Below are positions 39,579-48,706 of a stretch of 50,694 nucleotides of DNA, in pieces. The stretch spans positions 1 to 50,694 of the forward strand of contig JAJPII010000038.1 of assembly GCA_021324825.1 (NCBI GenBank), in the 5' to 3' direction. The notes beneath the pieces are model-generated. The model did not search any database, was not told where the DNA came from, and saw only the letters and a list, made by a program, of their open reading frames with translations. Position 1 is the first letter of the stretch; every line of letters begins with the position of its first letter. The position numbers and the translations under genes are program-made. The DNA is from Spartobacteria bacterium. Its GTDB lineage: Bacteria > Verrucomicrobiota > Verrucomicrobiia > Chthoniobacterales > Chthoniobacteraceae.

Positions 39579-41497
39579 GAGGATGCGCCTCCCAGATACA
39601 GACGGTCTTCGGAGATCAGGTCAAGCACAAGCCCTTCGCTGAAACCGTGCGAGCCTCCGCTGAAGTTGAACGCGCCGACGTCCAGGAACCGGGCGCCGTT
39701 CGCGAAATCAGGCGGTTCGGGCAGGCAGAACATGCGGTAGCGGCCATCCCAGCTCGCATCCTGGATTTTCAGGTAGTTGCCGACATCCTGCAAATAATAC
39801 ATCTGGGGCGGCCCCTGGCCGGTGTTCTTGAGGATTCTCAACGCGGAGTTCCTTGGCCCCTGGACGCGGCTGGGCAGGTCCATCTTCCAATCGCGCGACA
39901 TCTTTGCTATGACGCCGAGATCGTCGCCGGCGATCATTGCCAGAATGGGGGTGAATGTCTTTCCGCCGGCCGGGGAACGCGCGCTGAACACCTCCCCCCG
40001 GCGCTCGGAAGACAAGAGACGGTCGATCACCTTTTGCTGGTCGGCGAGCGAGAGCCTGTTGAAACGCCAACTGAACCGGTACCCGAGCGCCTGGAATTCC
40101 TGGTAAGGGTCGCCCGTCAGAATGTCGAGGGCCTCGCGCCGATTGGCTCCCGAGCGATAGCCCGTGTAAGCCGCGACAGGCAGAACGGCCGGGATCGCGA
40201 GCGCGGCGAGCGCCATGCAAACAACGGTGTTTCTTTTGAATTGCGGGGCGGCTGCCTGCTCGCGCGCGGCGTACTCGGAGGCGGGCATGAGAATCAGGAA
40301 CAACGCGAGGCAGAATGCGATGTCGCTGCCCATGTAAAAAGGCCCGACGACGATGAGCGATACGTTGCTCGCAATGAAAAGGCCCGCGGCGCCCGCGGCG
40401 AGCGCGAGCATCCGGTCGCTGCGGCAGCGACGGAGGTTTATCGCGAATCGAACGGCGGCGAGGGCGAAGAGGAGACCGAGAAAGAACGTGACCCAAGACG
40501 GGCTGATGGGGTACTGGTCGCTCTGCGTCGCCCGCGCGTCCAGGGTTCCCGTAAAGTAACGGACGAGATATCCCGCCTTGGCCAGCATCGACCGGAGCAT
40601 GACGCAGGGGTCTTCCAGCACGTAAGCCCGCCACCATTGGCCGATCTGGGCCTGCACATCCGGCAGTTCCAGCGCCATCCAGACTTTCTTTGCGATCAAC
40701 AGTCCTTGCGCTTTTTGAAAGTCGTCGTCCCAGACGATGTTGTAGGGATTGGCCGCGAACCCGAGGCTTGCAAGCAGGATGCCGCCCGCGCCGTGCGGCA
40801 GCCAGGGCCTGTTGCTGACAACCGTCCACAACCATTCCGCGCCGGTCCGGACGACGAAGTAGCATCCCAGGAAAATCCCCAACGGCCACGCATACTTGCG
40901 AAACGCCCACTCGTGGCGCCGCCTCCACAGCGTCACGCCCGCCGCCACTGCTCCGACGCCCAGGATAAAGAAGCAGGCCGCGCTTGCCTGCATGGCGGAC
41001 TGCCGCATCATGGGAAAATATCCCAGCACGCCTCCAAACAACGCGGCGGACGCATAATCCCTGCGGGAGCCTTTCCAAAACGCGAGCTGAACTATGAACA
41101 TCGCGCCGAGAGTCACGTCCCAAGCTTCTATTGCGTGGCAATACGCGCTTATTTCGCCGAATGTGAGCCATATCAGAAACAAGGCTAGCTGCCCCCCGGC
41201 GGCCGCCATAAACGGCGCGTCGGGAATCAACATCAGCGCCGAAAAGAAAAACAGGACGACCGTTTCGAACGCAAACAAGTCGTCTCCCGAGATGCCGTGG
41301 CTGGGGTTGAGCCAGAGAGCTATGCGAAGCCAGGTAACGAAGAGCCAATGGAGGCCCACATCCGAAGTGTTGAGGTTTGTATAGTCGACAAGGAGTTCGC
41401 GGCATTTGAGCGCCGGCTCCAAGCTGGTTGCGTAGAATAGCACAACGAAAAGCGCGAACAGCAACGCCCGTGGCCAGATGTTTCGGAGCTTATCCAC
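39575..41497 (-). CDS. large polytopic membrane protein with C-terminal soluble domain
   Basis: About 640 residues: roughly ten membrane spans in the first 460, then a soluble domain of about 170 residues (starting near YQEFQALGYRFSWRF). No family signature is recognised. The architecture resembles GT-C lipid-linked sugar transferases, but the usual acidic first-loop motif is not obvious. I prefer the GTG at 41495-41497, which has GAGGA about 9 bases upstream and overlaps the previous stop; an ATG at 41533 is the alternative. It is coupled to the GT2 below by a GTGA overlap. Confidence 0.7.
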   Translation of the reverse strand: MDKLRNIWPRALLFALFVVLFYATSLEPALKCRELLVDYTNLNTSDVGLHWLFVTWLRIALWLNPSHGISGDDLFAFETVVLFFFSALMLIPDAPFMAAAGGQLALFLIWLTFGEISAYCHAIEAWDVTLGAMFIVQLAFWKGSRRDYASAALFGGVLGYFPMMRQSAMQASAACFFILGVGAVAAGVTLWRRRHEWAFRKYAWPLGIFLGCYFVVRTGAEWLWTVVSNRPWLPHGAGGILLASLGFAANPYNIVWDDDFQKAQGLLIAKKVWMALELPDVQAQIGQWWRAYVLEDPCVMLRSMLAKAGYLVRYFTGTLDARATQSDQYPISPSWVTFFLGLLFALAAVRFAINLRRCRSDRMLALAAGAAGLFIASNVSLIVVGPFYMGSDIAFCLALFLILMPASEYAAREQAAAPQFKRNTVVCMALAALAIPAVLPVAAYTGYRSGANRREALDILTGDPYQEFQALGYRFSWRFNRLSLADQQKVIDRLLSSERRGEVFSARSPAGGKTFTPILAMIAGDDLGVIAKMSRDWKMDLPSRVQGPRNSALRILKNTGQGPPQMYYLQDVGNYLKIQDASWDGRYRMFCLPEPPDFANGARFLDVGAFNFSGGSHGFSEGLVLDLISEDRLYLGGASS

Positions 41498-42971
41498 CAG
41501 GCGCGATCCTCTGGTAAAGATAGAACCGTTCATCGGACCCGAACACCGTCGAATCAACCTTGTGAAGAAGCTGGTATCGAGGGAACGCCGCGGGGTCCAG
41601 CGGCACGTTCAACAGGATCAGCAACGGCTGCGGCGGAGGAAACGCTTCATTCATTCGCGCCAGAGCCTCCTCGTACGGTATCAGGTGCCCCTCCAAATGC
41701 TCGCGGTTGGCGCGGACAAACGTCACGGGTTTTCTTATCCCCGCATACCAGAAAGTCTTGCCGGGAAAGTAAACCGCGATCGCCGACAGGTGCGCATACT
41801 GCTGCGCGGCGATGGGATACTTATCCAGCCCGTTCCTCTGGATATACTCCGCCATATTCCTGCTTCCCGAATAATCATAGTTCCATTCCAAGTCGTGCAT
41901 CAGCCAGCCATAACCCGTGGAAGCAACAAGCGAAAGATTGAGAAGGAGCATTCCCGGGCGGAGCCTGGTTTTGAAGTCCGGAAGGAAACGCGTCCACCGG
42001 GGAGCCGTCCAGTCCTCCTCATAGTGCGCGATCCACAATGCGAACAAAACGCCGATGAATAGGACTCCCCAATGCCGCGGAGAGGAATCCATGCGCAAAC
42101 CGACCAACAGGAACAGCGCGGAAACATGTCCCAGGCAGAAGACGAGAGAGCGCGGCCTTGTCGCCATGGCATATAGCAACGCCAGGAGGATGAATGCCGC
42201 CGGCGCCGCTAGGAAAGCCGCCGGCGACGATCCTACGAAGAACATCCCGGCCAGCGCCTTCAGCATCTCGTCCGTGTTGAGCCAGACGCCCGGGTGCTTC
42301 GCCAAAGCGGCGTCGGCGGGCTTTCCGATCAACCCCACCTGCCACGCGGCAAGGATGGCGCCGATAACCACGCCTGACGCGCTCGCAAACAGTCGCGCGT
42401 CTCTCCGCCCCTCTTTGATTGATTCTCCCACCCAAAGAACGAGAAGTATGCCCGCGGCGGGAAACATCATCACATTGGAATTGAAGAGAAAGAAAAGCAG
42501 GACGCCGTACCGCACGGGATTTGTAAATCGGCTGCGATAAGCGAGCGCCAGCAGGAAAAGGAGCAGGAGACCGATGGCATAGACGCGCGCCTCGATGCAG
42601 TACTGGTAAAAGAGGTAATAGGAAAACACCGCCAGGATTCTGGTAAGCAGCGGCAACGGGGCGCGCCACAGAAAGATCGCCACGATGGCGACAGCGACCG
42701 CCCAATGAATAATACCGTGGCAGACATACGGCAGCCCAAGCCTGGCGAACGGCCGGAGAATAAGATACCACAGGGCGGGATGCGCCTCGTACGGCATCTC
42801 GGCGAACAACCCCGGCAAGGTGGTGTCGCGGGCGATGAGCCACAACTCCGTTTCATCCCGCCACGGCGCGTGCTGCAACATCGTCATAAAGGTGACGATC
42901 CCATAAACGATGAGCGCCGCGGCCAACAACTGGTTGCGGTTTTGAGGCGCCTTGTTTTTCGGAAGAGCCAT
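41490..42971 (-). CDS. GT-C type membrane glycosyltransferase
   Basis: A 493-residue protein with about eleven hydrophobic spans. The first periplasmic loop, PWRDETELWLIARD followed by EAHPALWYLILRP, is the acidic loop typical of the GT39/PMT and ArnT-like GT-C families. It uses a polyprenyl-phosphate sugar as donor outside the membrane. The C-terminal 90 residues form a soluble domain. It begins directly after the TAA of the flippase-like gene with GGAGG 5-6 bases before its ATG. The acceptor is probably the surface glycan built by this locus. Confidence 0.75.
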   Translation of the reverse strand: MALPKNKAPQNRNQLLAAALIVYGIVTFMTMLQHAPWRDETELWLIARDTTLPGLFAEMPYEAHPALWYLILRPFARLGLPYVCHGIIHWAVAVAIVAIFLWRAPLPLLTRILAVFSYYLFYQYCIEARVYAIGLLLLFLLALAYRSRFTNPVRYGVLLFFLFNSNVMMFPAAGILLVLWVGESIKEGRRDARLFASASGVVIGAILAAWQVGLIGKPADAALAKHPGVWLNTDEMLKALAGMFFVGSSPAAFLAAPAAFILLALLYAMATRPRSLVFCLGHVSALFLLVGLRMDSSPRHWGVLFIGVLFALWIAHYEEDWTAPRWTRFLPDFKTRLRPGMLLLNLSLVASTGYGWLMHDLEWNYDYSGSRNMAEYIQRNGLDKYPIAAQQYAHLSAIAVYFPGKTFWYAGIRKPVTFVRANREHLEGHLIPYEEALARMNEAFPPPQPLLILLNVPLDPAAFPRYQLLHKVDSTVFGSDERFYLYQRIAPGG

Positions 42972-43961
42972 TTATTCCTCCTCCCGTTGCGGCCTGTAGA
43001 GAATGTATACAAGGCCGCCTATCAACGAGACGGCCAGCATCACCGAAAAAACCACCAGGGAAACGGCCAGCGCGGATTCCCTGTCCGCGTGGACGAGCAC
43101 ACCCAGAAAGAGAACGAGCAAATATTCCCGCACGCCAAACCCGGCTACTGTTATCGGCACGGCATTCGCGGCGATCACTATGGGGAGGAAGCCGAACCAA
43201 AGCAGCGGGGAAGCGGGGATGCCCACCGCAACGCCTGCGAGGCAGTAAAAACCGCAACATAGCAACTGCGTAACAAACGCCGCGCTTATGACTTCAGCCA
43301 CGACCCGCTTATTGGCGCAGAGCAGCCCCCACATCCTGGCAAGCTCGTCCCGGATATTTGTGGCGGGCAGCGAGCGCAGCCGGCGCTCGAACCATGCGTG
43401 CGTGGGATGCCCGGCCACAAAGAACACCGCGCCGAACAGGCAGATCGCCGCACCCACCGCCACCATGCCGACGGCCAGCAGGGAAGTCTGGCGCGAGGCG
43501 GAAAGCAAACGCCACTGCCACGGCACGCAAAGCACCGCGAGCACGAGCACGCTGGACATCCCGAGTATGCGATCGAGCAACACCGTGGCGCAAGCCTCTC
43601 CCGCCCGGCCTTTCGTCAACCGCGAGATATAGAGCATGCGCGTGAGATCGTCGCCGACCGGCCCCGGCAGGAACATAAGAAAAAACTGCCCTATCTGCGC
43701 GATGCAAATCAAGGGTCCAAGCGGCACGCTGATTCCCACGACCCCCAGCAACCGCTTCCAGCGCCAGCCGGCGATGACAACCGTAAACAGACATAAGAGG
43801 ATGCCCAGCGCCACCGGCGCCGGACGCGCCCGGGCGACGTGGTCCCACACCCGCCCGGCATTCACCTTGTGGAAAAGCCAGGCGACCACGCCGACGGCAA
43901 ACGCGATTTTCCCCGCGAGGAACAGTGTCTGGCGCGCGGTCATCTCTTTAGAGGGTGTCAT
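42972..43961 (-). CDS. flippase-like membrane protein (lysylphosphatidylglycerol synthase TM/AglD family)
   Basis: A 329-residue, roughly eight-span protein of the UPF0104/MprF-N domain family. FLPGPVGDDLTRMLYISRLTKG and the later IVIAANAVPITVAGFGVREY are the diagnostic blocks. Members flip lipids or lipid-linked sugars, or assist glycolipid synthesis. The start is uncertain: ATG 43959-43961 lies inside the left end of repeat copy B, and a second ATG at 43943 lies just outside it. If the first is used, the repeat supplies both the ribosome site region and the first codons. The next gene starts immediately after its TAA. Confidence 0.8.
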   Translation of the reverse strand: MTPSKEMTARQTLFLAGKIAFAVGVVAWLFHKVNAGRVWDHVARARPAPVALGILLCLFTVVIAGWRWKRLLGVVGISVPLGPLICIAQIGQFFLMFLPGPVGDDLTRMLYISRLTKGRAGEACATVLLDRILGMSSVLVLAVLCVPWQWRLLSASRQTSLLAVGMVAVGAAICLFGAVFFVAGHPTHAWFERRLRSLPATNIRDELARMWGLLCANKRVVAEVISAAFVTQLLCCGFYCLAGVAVGIPASPLLWFGFLPIVIAANAVPITVAGFGVREYLLVLFLGVLVHADRESALAVSLVVFSVMLAVSLIGGLVYILYRPQREEE

Positions 43962-44105
43962 GCACTTTTCGCCCTGAGCGGCGGCGCTGTCGTTGTTGTA
44001 GAGCCGGCTGTGCCAGCCGCCTGGAGCGGGAGGCAACGCCAAAGCGCCAAGCGCTTGCAGGTCTTTAGGCAACCGTGAGCGGGAAAAACTGCATGATACG
44101 CTCTA
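43949..44105. repeat. palindromic repeat with terminal inverted repeats, copy B
   Basis: The left end TAGAGGGTGTCATGCAC (from 43949) and the right end, read inverted, TAGAGCGTATCATGCAG (to 44105) are variants of the ends of copy A. The interior shares the GGCTGTGCCAGCCGCCTGGA hairpin and the AACGCCAAAGCGCC stretch with copy A, but the second palindrome is deleted. It sits between two minus-strand genes: its right tip gives the TAG stop of the upstream gene, and its left tip contains a possible start of the flippase-like gene. Confidence 0.8.
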
Positions 44106-44600
44106 GAGTCGCTCATTTTGCGGTTTGGATCGATATATCTTGCACGAAAAATCCATCATCCGGGCGAGCCGCCGCCCTTTGGGAGCGAGCATCCACTTGC
44201 CGTCACTACGGGTCACCAGGCTGCTTCGGGACATATCCTCCAGGCGCCGCCGGATCATATCGTCCACCGAATAACCTTTCATGATGTCATCGATGGAGGT
44301 TTGCCCGCGGGGCGCTTCGAGTATCTCGACCATCAGGCGGAGGGTCACCGAACGCTCGACGTGGTAGAAGCATTCGACAAAAAGGAAAAATAGCAGGAGA
44401 TGAAGGAGCGCCGCGTAAAAATATGCGGTTGCGTCTCCATGGAGAAAGAAGACCAATGCCACGAGAACAGGCGCGCTTACTAGATAGGCGCGCGCCATTG
44501 CGATAAAACGATGCCCGGCCGGGCGGATGTGCATGGAAACCAAGTGCCCAAGAATCCACAGAATAGTTGTTGCAACGGCGGCCAGGAGTCCTGTTGTCAT
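44103..44600 (-). CDS. membrane protein with C-terminal winged-helix domain (1 of 2)
   Basis: A 165-residue protein. Three to four membrane spans fill the first 85 residues (LAAVATTILWILGHLV, YLVSAPVLVALVFFL, AALLHLLLFFLFVECF). The cytosolic rest reads like a winged helix: SVTLRLMVEIL as helix 1, TSIDDIMKGY as helix 2, DMIRRRLEDMSRSSLVTRSD as the recognition helix leading to the wing, and MLAPKGRRLARMM. It overlaps the related upstream gene by 4 bases (ATGA). The TAG stop lies in the tip of repeat copy B. A membrane-tethered regulator is the natural guess; no family name is known to me. Confidence 0.65.
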   Translation of the reverse strand: MTTGLLAAVATTILWILGHLVSMHIRPAGHRFIAMARAYLVSAPVLVALVFFLHGDATAYFYAALLHLLLFFLFVECFYHVERSVTLRLMVEILEAPRGQTSIDDIMKGYSVDDMIRRRLEDMSRSSLVTRSDGKWMLAPKGRRLARMMDFSCKIYRSKPQNERL

Positions 44601-45130
44601 CCTCCGTGCCCCAAATTCAGCAGCCGCTTGATAAACCGGGTAAGGATCGCAACAACCCGCCCCTTTGGCGTCAAGGAGCAGACGCGGGTGGCCGGGTTGA
44701 TCCGCAGATAACCGGTTTCCTCGAGACGCGGAAGCCGCCAGCCGTATATTTTGTCCCTGCCGCCGGCGTCGTGGAACTTTGCGATAAGCTCTTCGGACGA
44801 CGCCCTGGAACGAAGCAACAACAGGAGAAGCGAAGTCGAGAAGCCGCCGTTGAACGCGAAAAACCAGTCGAAATAGCTGTGAAAATTCAGGGCCAGGATG
44901 AACGCGCCGAGGAGTATCTCCAGCCATGGACTCGGCGCCAGCAAGCGCGCCGGAAGAAACCAGAGATTCGCGGGCGTGAGCGCGTAGGCCAGGAAGTAGG
45001 CGGCCTCGGCGGCGAGAAACGTCCTGATGAAAAGTTTGGCGTGCCTGCACACCAGGAGGATCCGGGAAAGAAGCGCTGTCGCGACCACATAAAGCAGGAA
45101 CGCGGCGAAGGAAAGAAGGACGCCCTTCAT
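44597..45130 (-). CDS. membrane protein with C-terminal winged-helix domain (2 of 2)
   Basis: A 177-residue protein with the same plan as its neighbour: four hydrophobic spans (about 5-115), then SSEELIAKFHD, YGWRLPRLEETGYLRINP and CSLTPKGRVVAILTRFIKRL. The helix-helix-wing order and the LTPKGR wing end resemble MarR/PadR-type winged helices. The ATG overlaps the upstream GT2 stop (ATGA) and its own stop overlaps the next start (ATGA). The two proteins are probably distant paralogues that work as a pair, perhaps sensing membrane or glycan state. Confidence 0.65.
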   Translation of the reverse strand: MKGVLLSFAAFLLYVVATALLSRILLVCRHAKLFIRTFLAAEAAYFLAYALTPANLWFLPARLLAPSPWLEILLGAFILALNFHSYFDWFFAFNGGFSTSLLLLLLRSRASSEELIAKFHDAGGRDKIYGWRLPRLEETGYLRINPATRVCSLTPKGRVVAILTRFIKRLLNLGHGG

Positions 45131-45885
45131 GCGATCTCGACGGGTTTCCGCATCTCGCCCCCGTAAAGGAACCGCCTCAATCTCCTGATGCCGATTTCCA
45201 ACAAGGTGTGGCAGACGGAGAGCGTATTCCGCACGGTCAGCGCGGAGGACGCGCTCCCCTTCCTGTCGGTGGAACACGAGGGGATTTGTTTATAGGACGC
45301 GCCTTCGTCCAGCAGCCTCGTTATGATGTCCGCCTGAAAGCCGAACCCGTAGCTGCTGGGGTGCCATCTCAGGACGTTATATCTCAGGTGAACCGCGCAG
45401 CCGTTATAGTAACCTATCTTGTAACCGCTAAGCAGGTTGACGAGATAGGTGAACGTCTTCGACAGGTTTTTCCGAAGCGGCGTTTTGCCGTCCACCTCCT
45501 CCTGTTTTTGCACGGGAATGATGATGTCCGCTTCGCCGATGTGGCGAAAGACGCCCAGCAATACTTCCCTCGGCTCCGAGTTGTCCCCGCAACAGAGGCG
45601 GTAATATTTCCCCTTGCCCAGGAATGCGGTGTCGACATAGTTGTTTGCCAGGCCGCGGTTTGTTTCGTTCACTTGCAAGGTTACCTGGCAGTCGGGATGT
45701 TTTTCAATATACTCGCGAACCCGCTGCGCGGATTTATCCCTGGAAACGTCGTCGACTACTATGATTTCGTAGGTGCGCCCGGCTTCCCGGAGCGCGCCGA
45801 TGGCGTTCTCGACGGTGTCGACGATGAAGTCTTCCTCGTTATAGGAGCTGATGAAGAGCGTGATGTCGGGCTGCGTATCGTTCAT
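45127..45885 (-). CDS. family 2 glycosyltransferase
   Basis: A 252-residue GT-A enzyme: FISSYNEEDFI at the N-terminus, EIIVVDDVSRDKSAQRV, YYRLCCGDNSEP (DxN in place of DxD) and the acceptor-side YGFGFQADIITRLL block. The last recurs in the GT2 at 48706 (YGFGAEIVVKLI), so the two are paralogues. No membrane span is seen. The ATG overlaps the sugar-reductase stop, and the stop overlaps the winged-helix membrane gene start, both by ATGA. The longer frame to 46578 is a shadow of the reductase gene. Confidence 0.85.
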   Translation of the reverse strand: MNDTQPDITLFISSYNEEDFIVDTVENAIGALREAGRTYEIIVVDDVSRDKSAQRVREYIEKHPDCQVTLQVNETNRGLANNYVDTAFLGKGKYYRLCCGDNSEPREVLLGVFRHIGEADIIIPVQKQEEVDGKTPLRKNLSKTFTYLVNLLSGYKIGYYNGCAVHLRYNVLRWHPSSYGFGFQADIITRLLDEGASYKQIPSCSTDRKGSASSALTVRNTLSVCHTLLEIGIRRLRRFLYGGEMRKPVEIA

Positions 45886-46736
45886 GCGACGGAGTCCATG
45901 GCCTCCCAGACGGAAGGCTGCTTCATCCCAAGTTCGGCGGCAAATCGTGTCGTGTCGAGCGTGGTGTGAGCCGGCAGGGAATCGAGAACGACGCCGCTTT
46001 CGGCCGAACGGACGGGCTGAACCAGACTTTCGTCCGCGCCCAATCGCCGCGCGATGCGCAGGGCGGCCTCCGCATAGGTAATGTCCTGGTCGGGCGAGAC
46101 CTGTATGACGCCGGGCAGGCGCGTTTCCGCGAGCCGTTCGAGCACATCCAGGCAAAAGGAAAGGGGCGAGGGAGCCATCACCATATCCGAGAACGGGTGG
46201 ATGGCCCGCCCCTCCTTCAAAGCCTCCACCCAGCGGCGGAAGAAGGGAACGCGGGCGGAAACGAGTTTCGTGAATCGCGCCACGGACACCTGGTCGCCCA
46301 GGCGGAGGAGCAGCTTTTCCGCCGCGGCCTTTTGCCGGCCATATTCCGTGGTGGGGCAGGGAGGCGCGTCGGCGAGTCGGCGCGGCGCCGAACCGTCGAA
46401 GACGACGTTGGTGGAGGGGTAGATGACGAACGCGCCGAGCGCCGCCAGCCGGTTCGCCGCGGCTGAAACGCCTTGCACATTGACGCGGGCGCTTCCGGCG
46501 GGGTCTTTCCGGCAATCCTCCATTTTCGTAACCCCGGCGCAGAGAATGGCGACGCCGACATCCTCCGGGAAGCGCCATGCCTCCGGATCGCCGGCCAGGT
46601 CGAGAAACAAGGAATCCGACCGTTTGCGGGTGGCGCCAAGAACCCGTTTCCCGGAGCGCTTTAAACGGTCCATGATCGCGCTTCCGATAAGACCCTCCGA
46701 CCCGACTACGAGGTGGACGGGATCAGGAGCAGCCAT
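45882..46736 (-). CDS. NAD-dependent sugar reductase, RmlD/SDR-extended family
   Basis: A 284-residue extended SDR resembling dTDP-4-dehydrorhamnose reductases. The nucleotide-binding motif is VGSEGLIGSAIMDRL near residues 11-25, a strand with STN/S (YPSTNVVFDGS) precedes the catalytic YxxxK (YGRQK), and the C-terminal half has GVIQVSPDQDITY. It probably reduces or epimerises a nucleotide sugar for the neighbouring glycosyltransferases. It heads the minus-strand polysaccharide run and is divergent from the cupin gene, leaving a shared control region at 46737-46925. Confidence 0.8.
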   Translation of the reverse strand: MAAPDPVHLVVGSEGLIGSAIMDRLKRSGKRVLGATRKRSDSLFLDLAGDPEAWRFPEDVGVAILCAGVTKMEDCRKDPAGSARVNVQGVSAAANRLAALGAFVIYPSTNVVFDGSAPRRLADAPPCPTTEYGRQKAAAEKLLLRLGDQVSVARFTKLVSARVPFFRRWVEALKEGRAIHPFSDMVMAPSPLSFCLDVLERLAETRLPGVIQVSPDQDITYAEAALRIARRLGADESLVQPVRSAESGVVLDSLPAHTTLDTTRFAAELGMKQPSVWEAMDSVA

Positions 46737-46925
46737 CGACGCCGCCGATAAGTGAAAAGAGGGAAAACTTCATGGAGCCGCAAGATGGAAGGATGTCTTT
46801 AAAGCGGAGGGCCGTCAAGGCGCGCGACAGGAGCGCCGTTTTCGCTTGAGAAGCCCGCTCAGCCCTCCTACTGTTTTTTGAGATGGGCAGTTTTCACCGT
46901 GCGCTTCCATTCAGAAGCCTTCCGC
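46737..46925. promoter_or_regulatory. divergent control region of the polysaccharide locus
   Basis: 189 bases lie between the divergent starts of the sugar reductase (minus) and the cupin protein (plus). It must hold promoters for both runs. I see no clear -35/-10 pair or inverted-repeat operator. A T-rich stretch (CTGTTTTTTGAG, about 46871-46882) is the only notable AT-rich patch. Confidence 0.35.
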
Positions 46926-47471
46926 ATGATCCGACTGAAAGAAGTTAACGAAGAAGTGCTGTACGCCGTGGAGCCGGTCGTCCAGATCGATGGGCGGGAC
47001 ATCGAAGACCTCGCCAAACGGGCGGTCGGCAATTCCCGAAAACGGGTCCGCATCTGCGCACACCAGTCTGTTGCGGACAGCCTCCACGAGATGTTCATCC
47101 TGCACGGCAAGGATTGCTACATCGCGCCACACAAGCAATCCGGCAAATCAAAGTCTCTTCACATCATCTACGGCAGCGCCGACATCGTCGTATTTGATGA
47201 GGCTGGCGCGATTGTCGACGTGGTGCGGATGGGGGATTACAAGTCCGGCGGAACGTTCTACTTCCGGCTGTCGCATCCCTCCTATCACACTCTCCTCGTG
47301 CATTCGGACTACCTCATGATCCATGAGTCAACCACAGGCCCTTTTTCCCGCGGCGACACCATCTATGCGCCGTGGGCTCCCAGGGAAGACTCGGCCGCGA
47401 ACCCTCGGGAGTATGTGGAACGTCTCGCCAGGGATGCCGAAAAATTCGCGGCCCGGAAGAACACCCTATGA
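46926..47471 (+). CDS. WbuC-type cupin fold metalloprotein
   Basis: A 181-residue cupin of the WbuC family, found in O-antigen loci. RVRICAHQSVADSLHEMFIL leads into the metal-binding segment YIAPHKQSGKSKSLHIIYG, followed by VVFDEAGAIV. Ligands are probably the two His residues, with Lys/Gln at positions where other cupins have His or Glu. The catalytic role of WbuC proteins is not established; sugar modification is assumed. I chose ATG 46926 because the family starts close to this point; a TTG at 46878 would add 16 residues. The methyltransferase gene overlaps its end by 4 bases. Confidence 0.75.
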   Translation: MIRLKEVNEEVLYAVEPVVQIDGRDIEDLAKRAVGNSRKRVRICAHQSVADSLHEMFILHGKDCYIAPHKQSGKSKSLHIIYGSADIVVFDEAGAIVDVVRMGDYKSGGTFYFRLSHPSYHTLLVHSDYLMIHESTTGPFSRGDTIYAPWAPREDSAANPREYVERLARDAEKFAARKNTL

Positions 47472-48706
47472 CCGAAACCTTCTGCCGGCGCAAGACGTGC
47501 CGCTTATGCCGCGGAGAACTGGAACTGGTTCTGCCCCTCCCGGCCACCCCCCCCGGCGACCACTATGTGCATTCCGGGCAGCTGAACGAGGCCCAGGAAC
47601 TCTATTCCCTGGACATAGTCCTCTGCCGGGACTGCGGCCTGGCGCAACTGGCTTGCACGGTCGCCCCCGACATCCTCTACGCCAAGTTCATATATGTCTC
47701 GTCCATTTCCCTCGGCTTGGTCGAGCACTTCCGTGGCTACGCAGCCGAGGTCGTAGCACGGGCGAGACCGGCGCCCGGCTCGCTGGTCATCGATATCGGA
47801 AGCAATGACGGCTCGCTGCTGCGCGCATTTCAGGAGCAGGGTGTGAAGGCGCTGGGCGTTGACCCGGCGGCGGAGATAGCACGGCAGGCGACCGAAGCCG
47901 GGGTTGAAACCGTCGCCGCCTATTTTACTCCCGACCTGGCGCGCGCCCTCAGGGCCAGACATGGCGCCGCGAGCATTGTCACGGCGAACAATGTCACTGC
48001 CAACGTGGACGATCTCGAAGAGTTCATGCTAGGAATTCGTCATTTGCTTGACGACGACGGCGTGCTTGTCGTCGAAACCTCTTATTTGCTGGACGTCGTG
48101 CAGAAATCACTGATCGAGACCGTCTTCCACGAGCACCTCAGTTATTTTTCCGTGAAACCACTGGAGGCCTTTTTTCGCCGCATCGGGATGCAGCTGATCG
48201 ATGTACGCCGCGTGCCAACCAAGGGAGGATCAATCCGTTGCCTTGTGCAGCGCGCGGAGGGATCGAGAAAACCCTCTCCATCGGTCGCTGAACTCATCGC
48301 TTTCGAGACCGCGGCGGGGTTGCATCGCCCCGAGACCTTCGAGGCCTTCGCGGAAAAATTGAAAGGAGTAAAGAAGAAACTGCGCCAAGTGCTGGGCGAC
48401 TTGAAGGCGCGGGGAAATAAAATTGCGGGCTACGGGGCGTCGGTCGGGGTTACGACGCTGCTCTACTTGTTTGATCTAGGCGATCAACTCGACTTTCTGA
48501 CCGACGACAATCCGCGCAAGCAGCACACCTTTAGTCCAGGCCAGCACATACCGGTGCTGCCGCCGGAGGCTCTTTATGACCGTGGAGCGGATTACGTCCT
48601 GATTTTGGCGTGGAATTATGCGGCGCCGATCATGAAAAAGCACCGGATGTTTGCCGAAAGAGGCGGCCGCTTCATCCTGCCCTTGCCTGAAGTGGAGGTC
48701 TTGTAG
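47468..48706 (+). CDS. SAM-dependent sugar C-methyltransferase (NovU/TylC3-like)
   Basis: A 412-residue enzyme in three parts. First an N-terminal zinc site (C11, C14, C53, C56 in CRLC and CRDC), then the SAM domain with VIDIGSNDGSLL (107-118), and a C-terminal domain with KIAGYGASVGVTTLL and DDNPRKQHTFSPG. FHEHLSYFS is the catalytic-region hallmark of NDP-hexose C-methyltransferases, which add a methyl to a keto-sugar carbon. It thus probably makes a branched sugar for the glycan. Starts on ATGA with the cupin gene; the next GT2 begins on the last base of its stop. Confidence 0.88.
   Translation: MTETFCRRKTCRLCRGELELVLPLPATPPGDHYVHSGQLNEAQELYSLDIVLCRDCGLAQLACTVAPDILYAKFIYVSSISLGLVEHFRGYAAEVVARARPAPGSLVIDIGSNDGSLLRAFQEQGVKALGVDPAAEIARQATEAGVETVAAYFTPDLARALRARHGAASIVTANNVTANVDDLEEFMLGIRHLLDDDGVLVVETSYLLDVVQKSLIETVFHEHLSYFSVKPLEAFFRRIGMQLIDVRRVPTKGGSIRCLVQRAEGSRKPSPSVAELIAFETAAGLHRPETFEAFAEKLKGVKKKLRQVLGDLKARGNKIAGYGASVGVTTLLYLFDLGDQLDFLTDDNPRKQHTFSPGQHIPVLPPEALYDRGADYVLILAWNYAAPIMKKHRMFAERGGRFILPLPEVEVL

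Noticed and set aside
39708..41405. 565-codon minus-strand frame
   Set aside because: Arg/Gly/Pro-rich product in another frame of the real membrane protein at 39575-41497.
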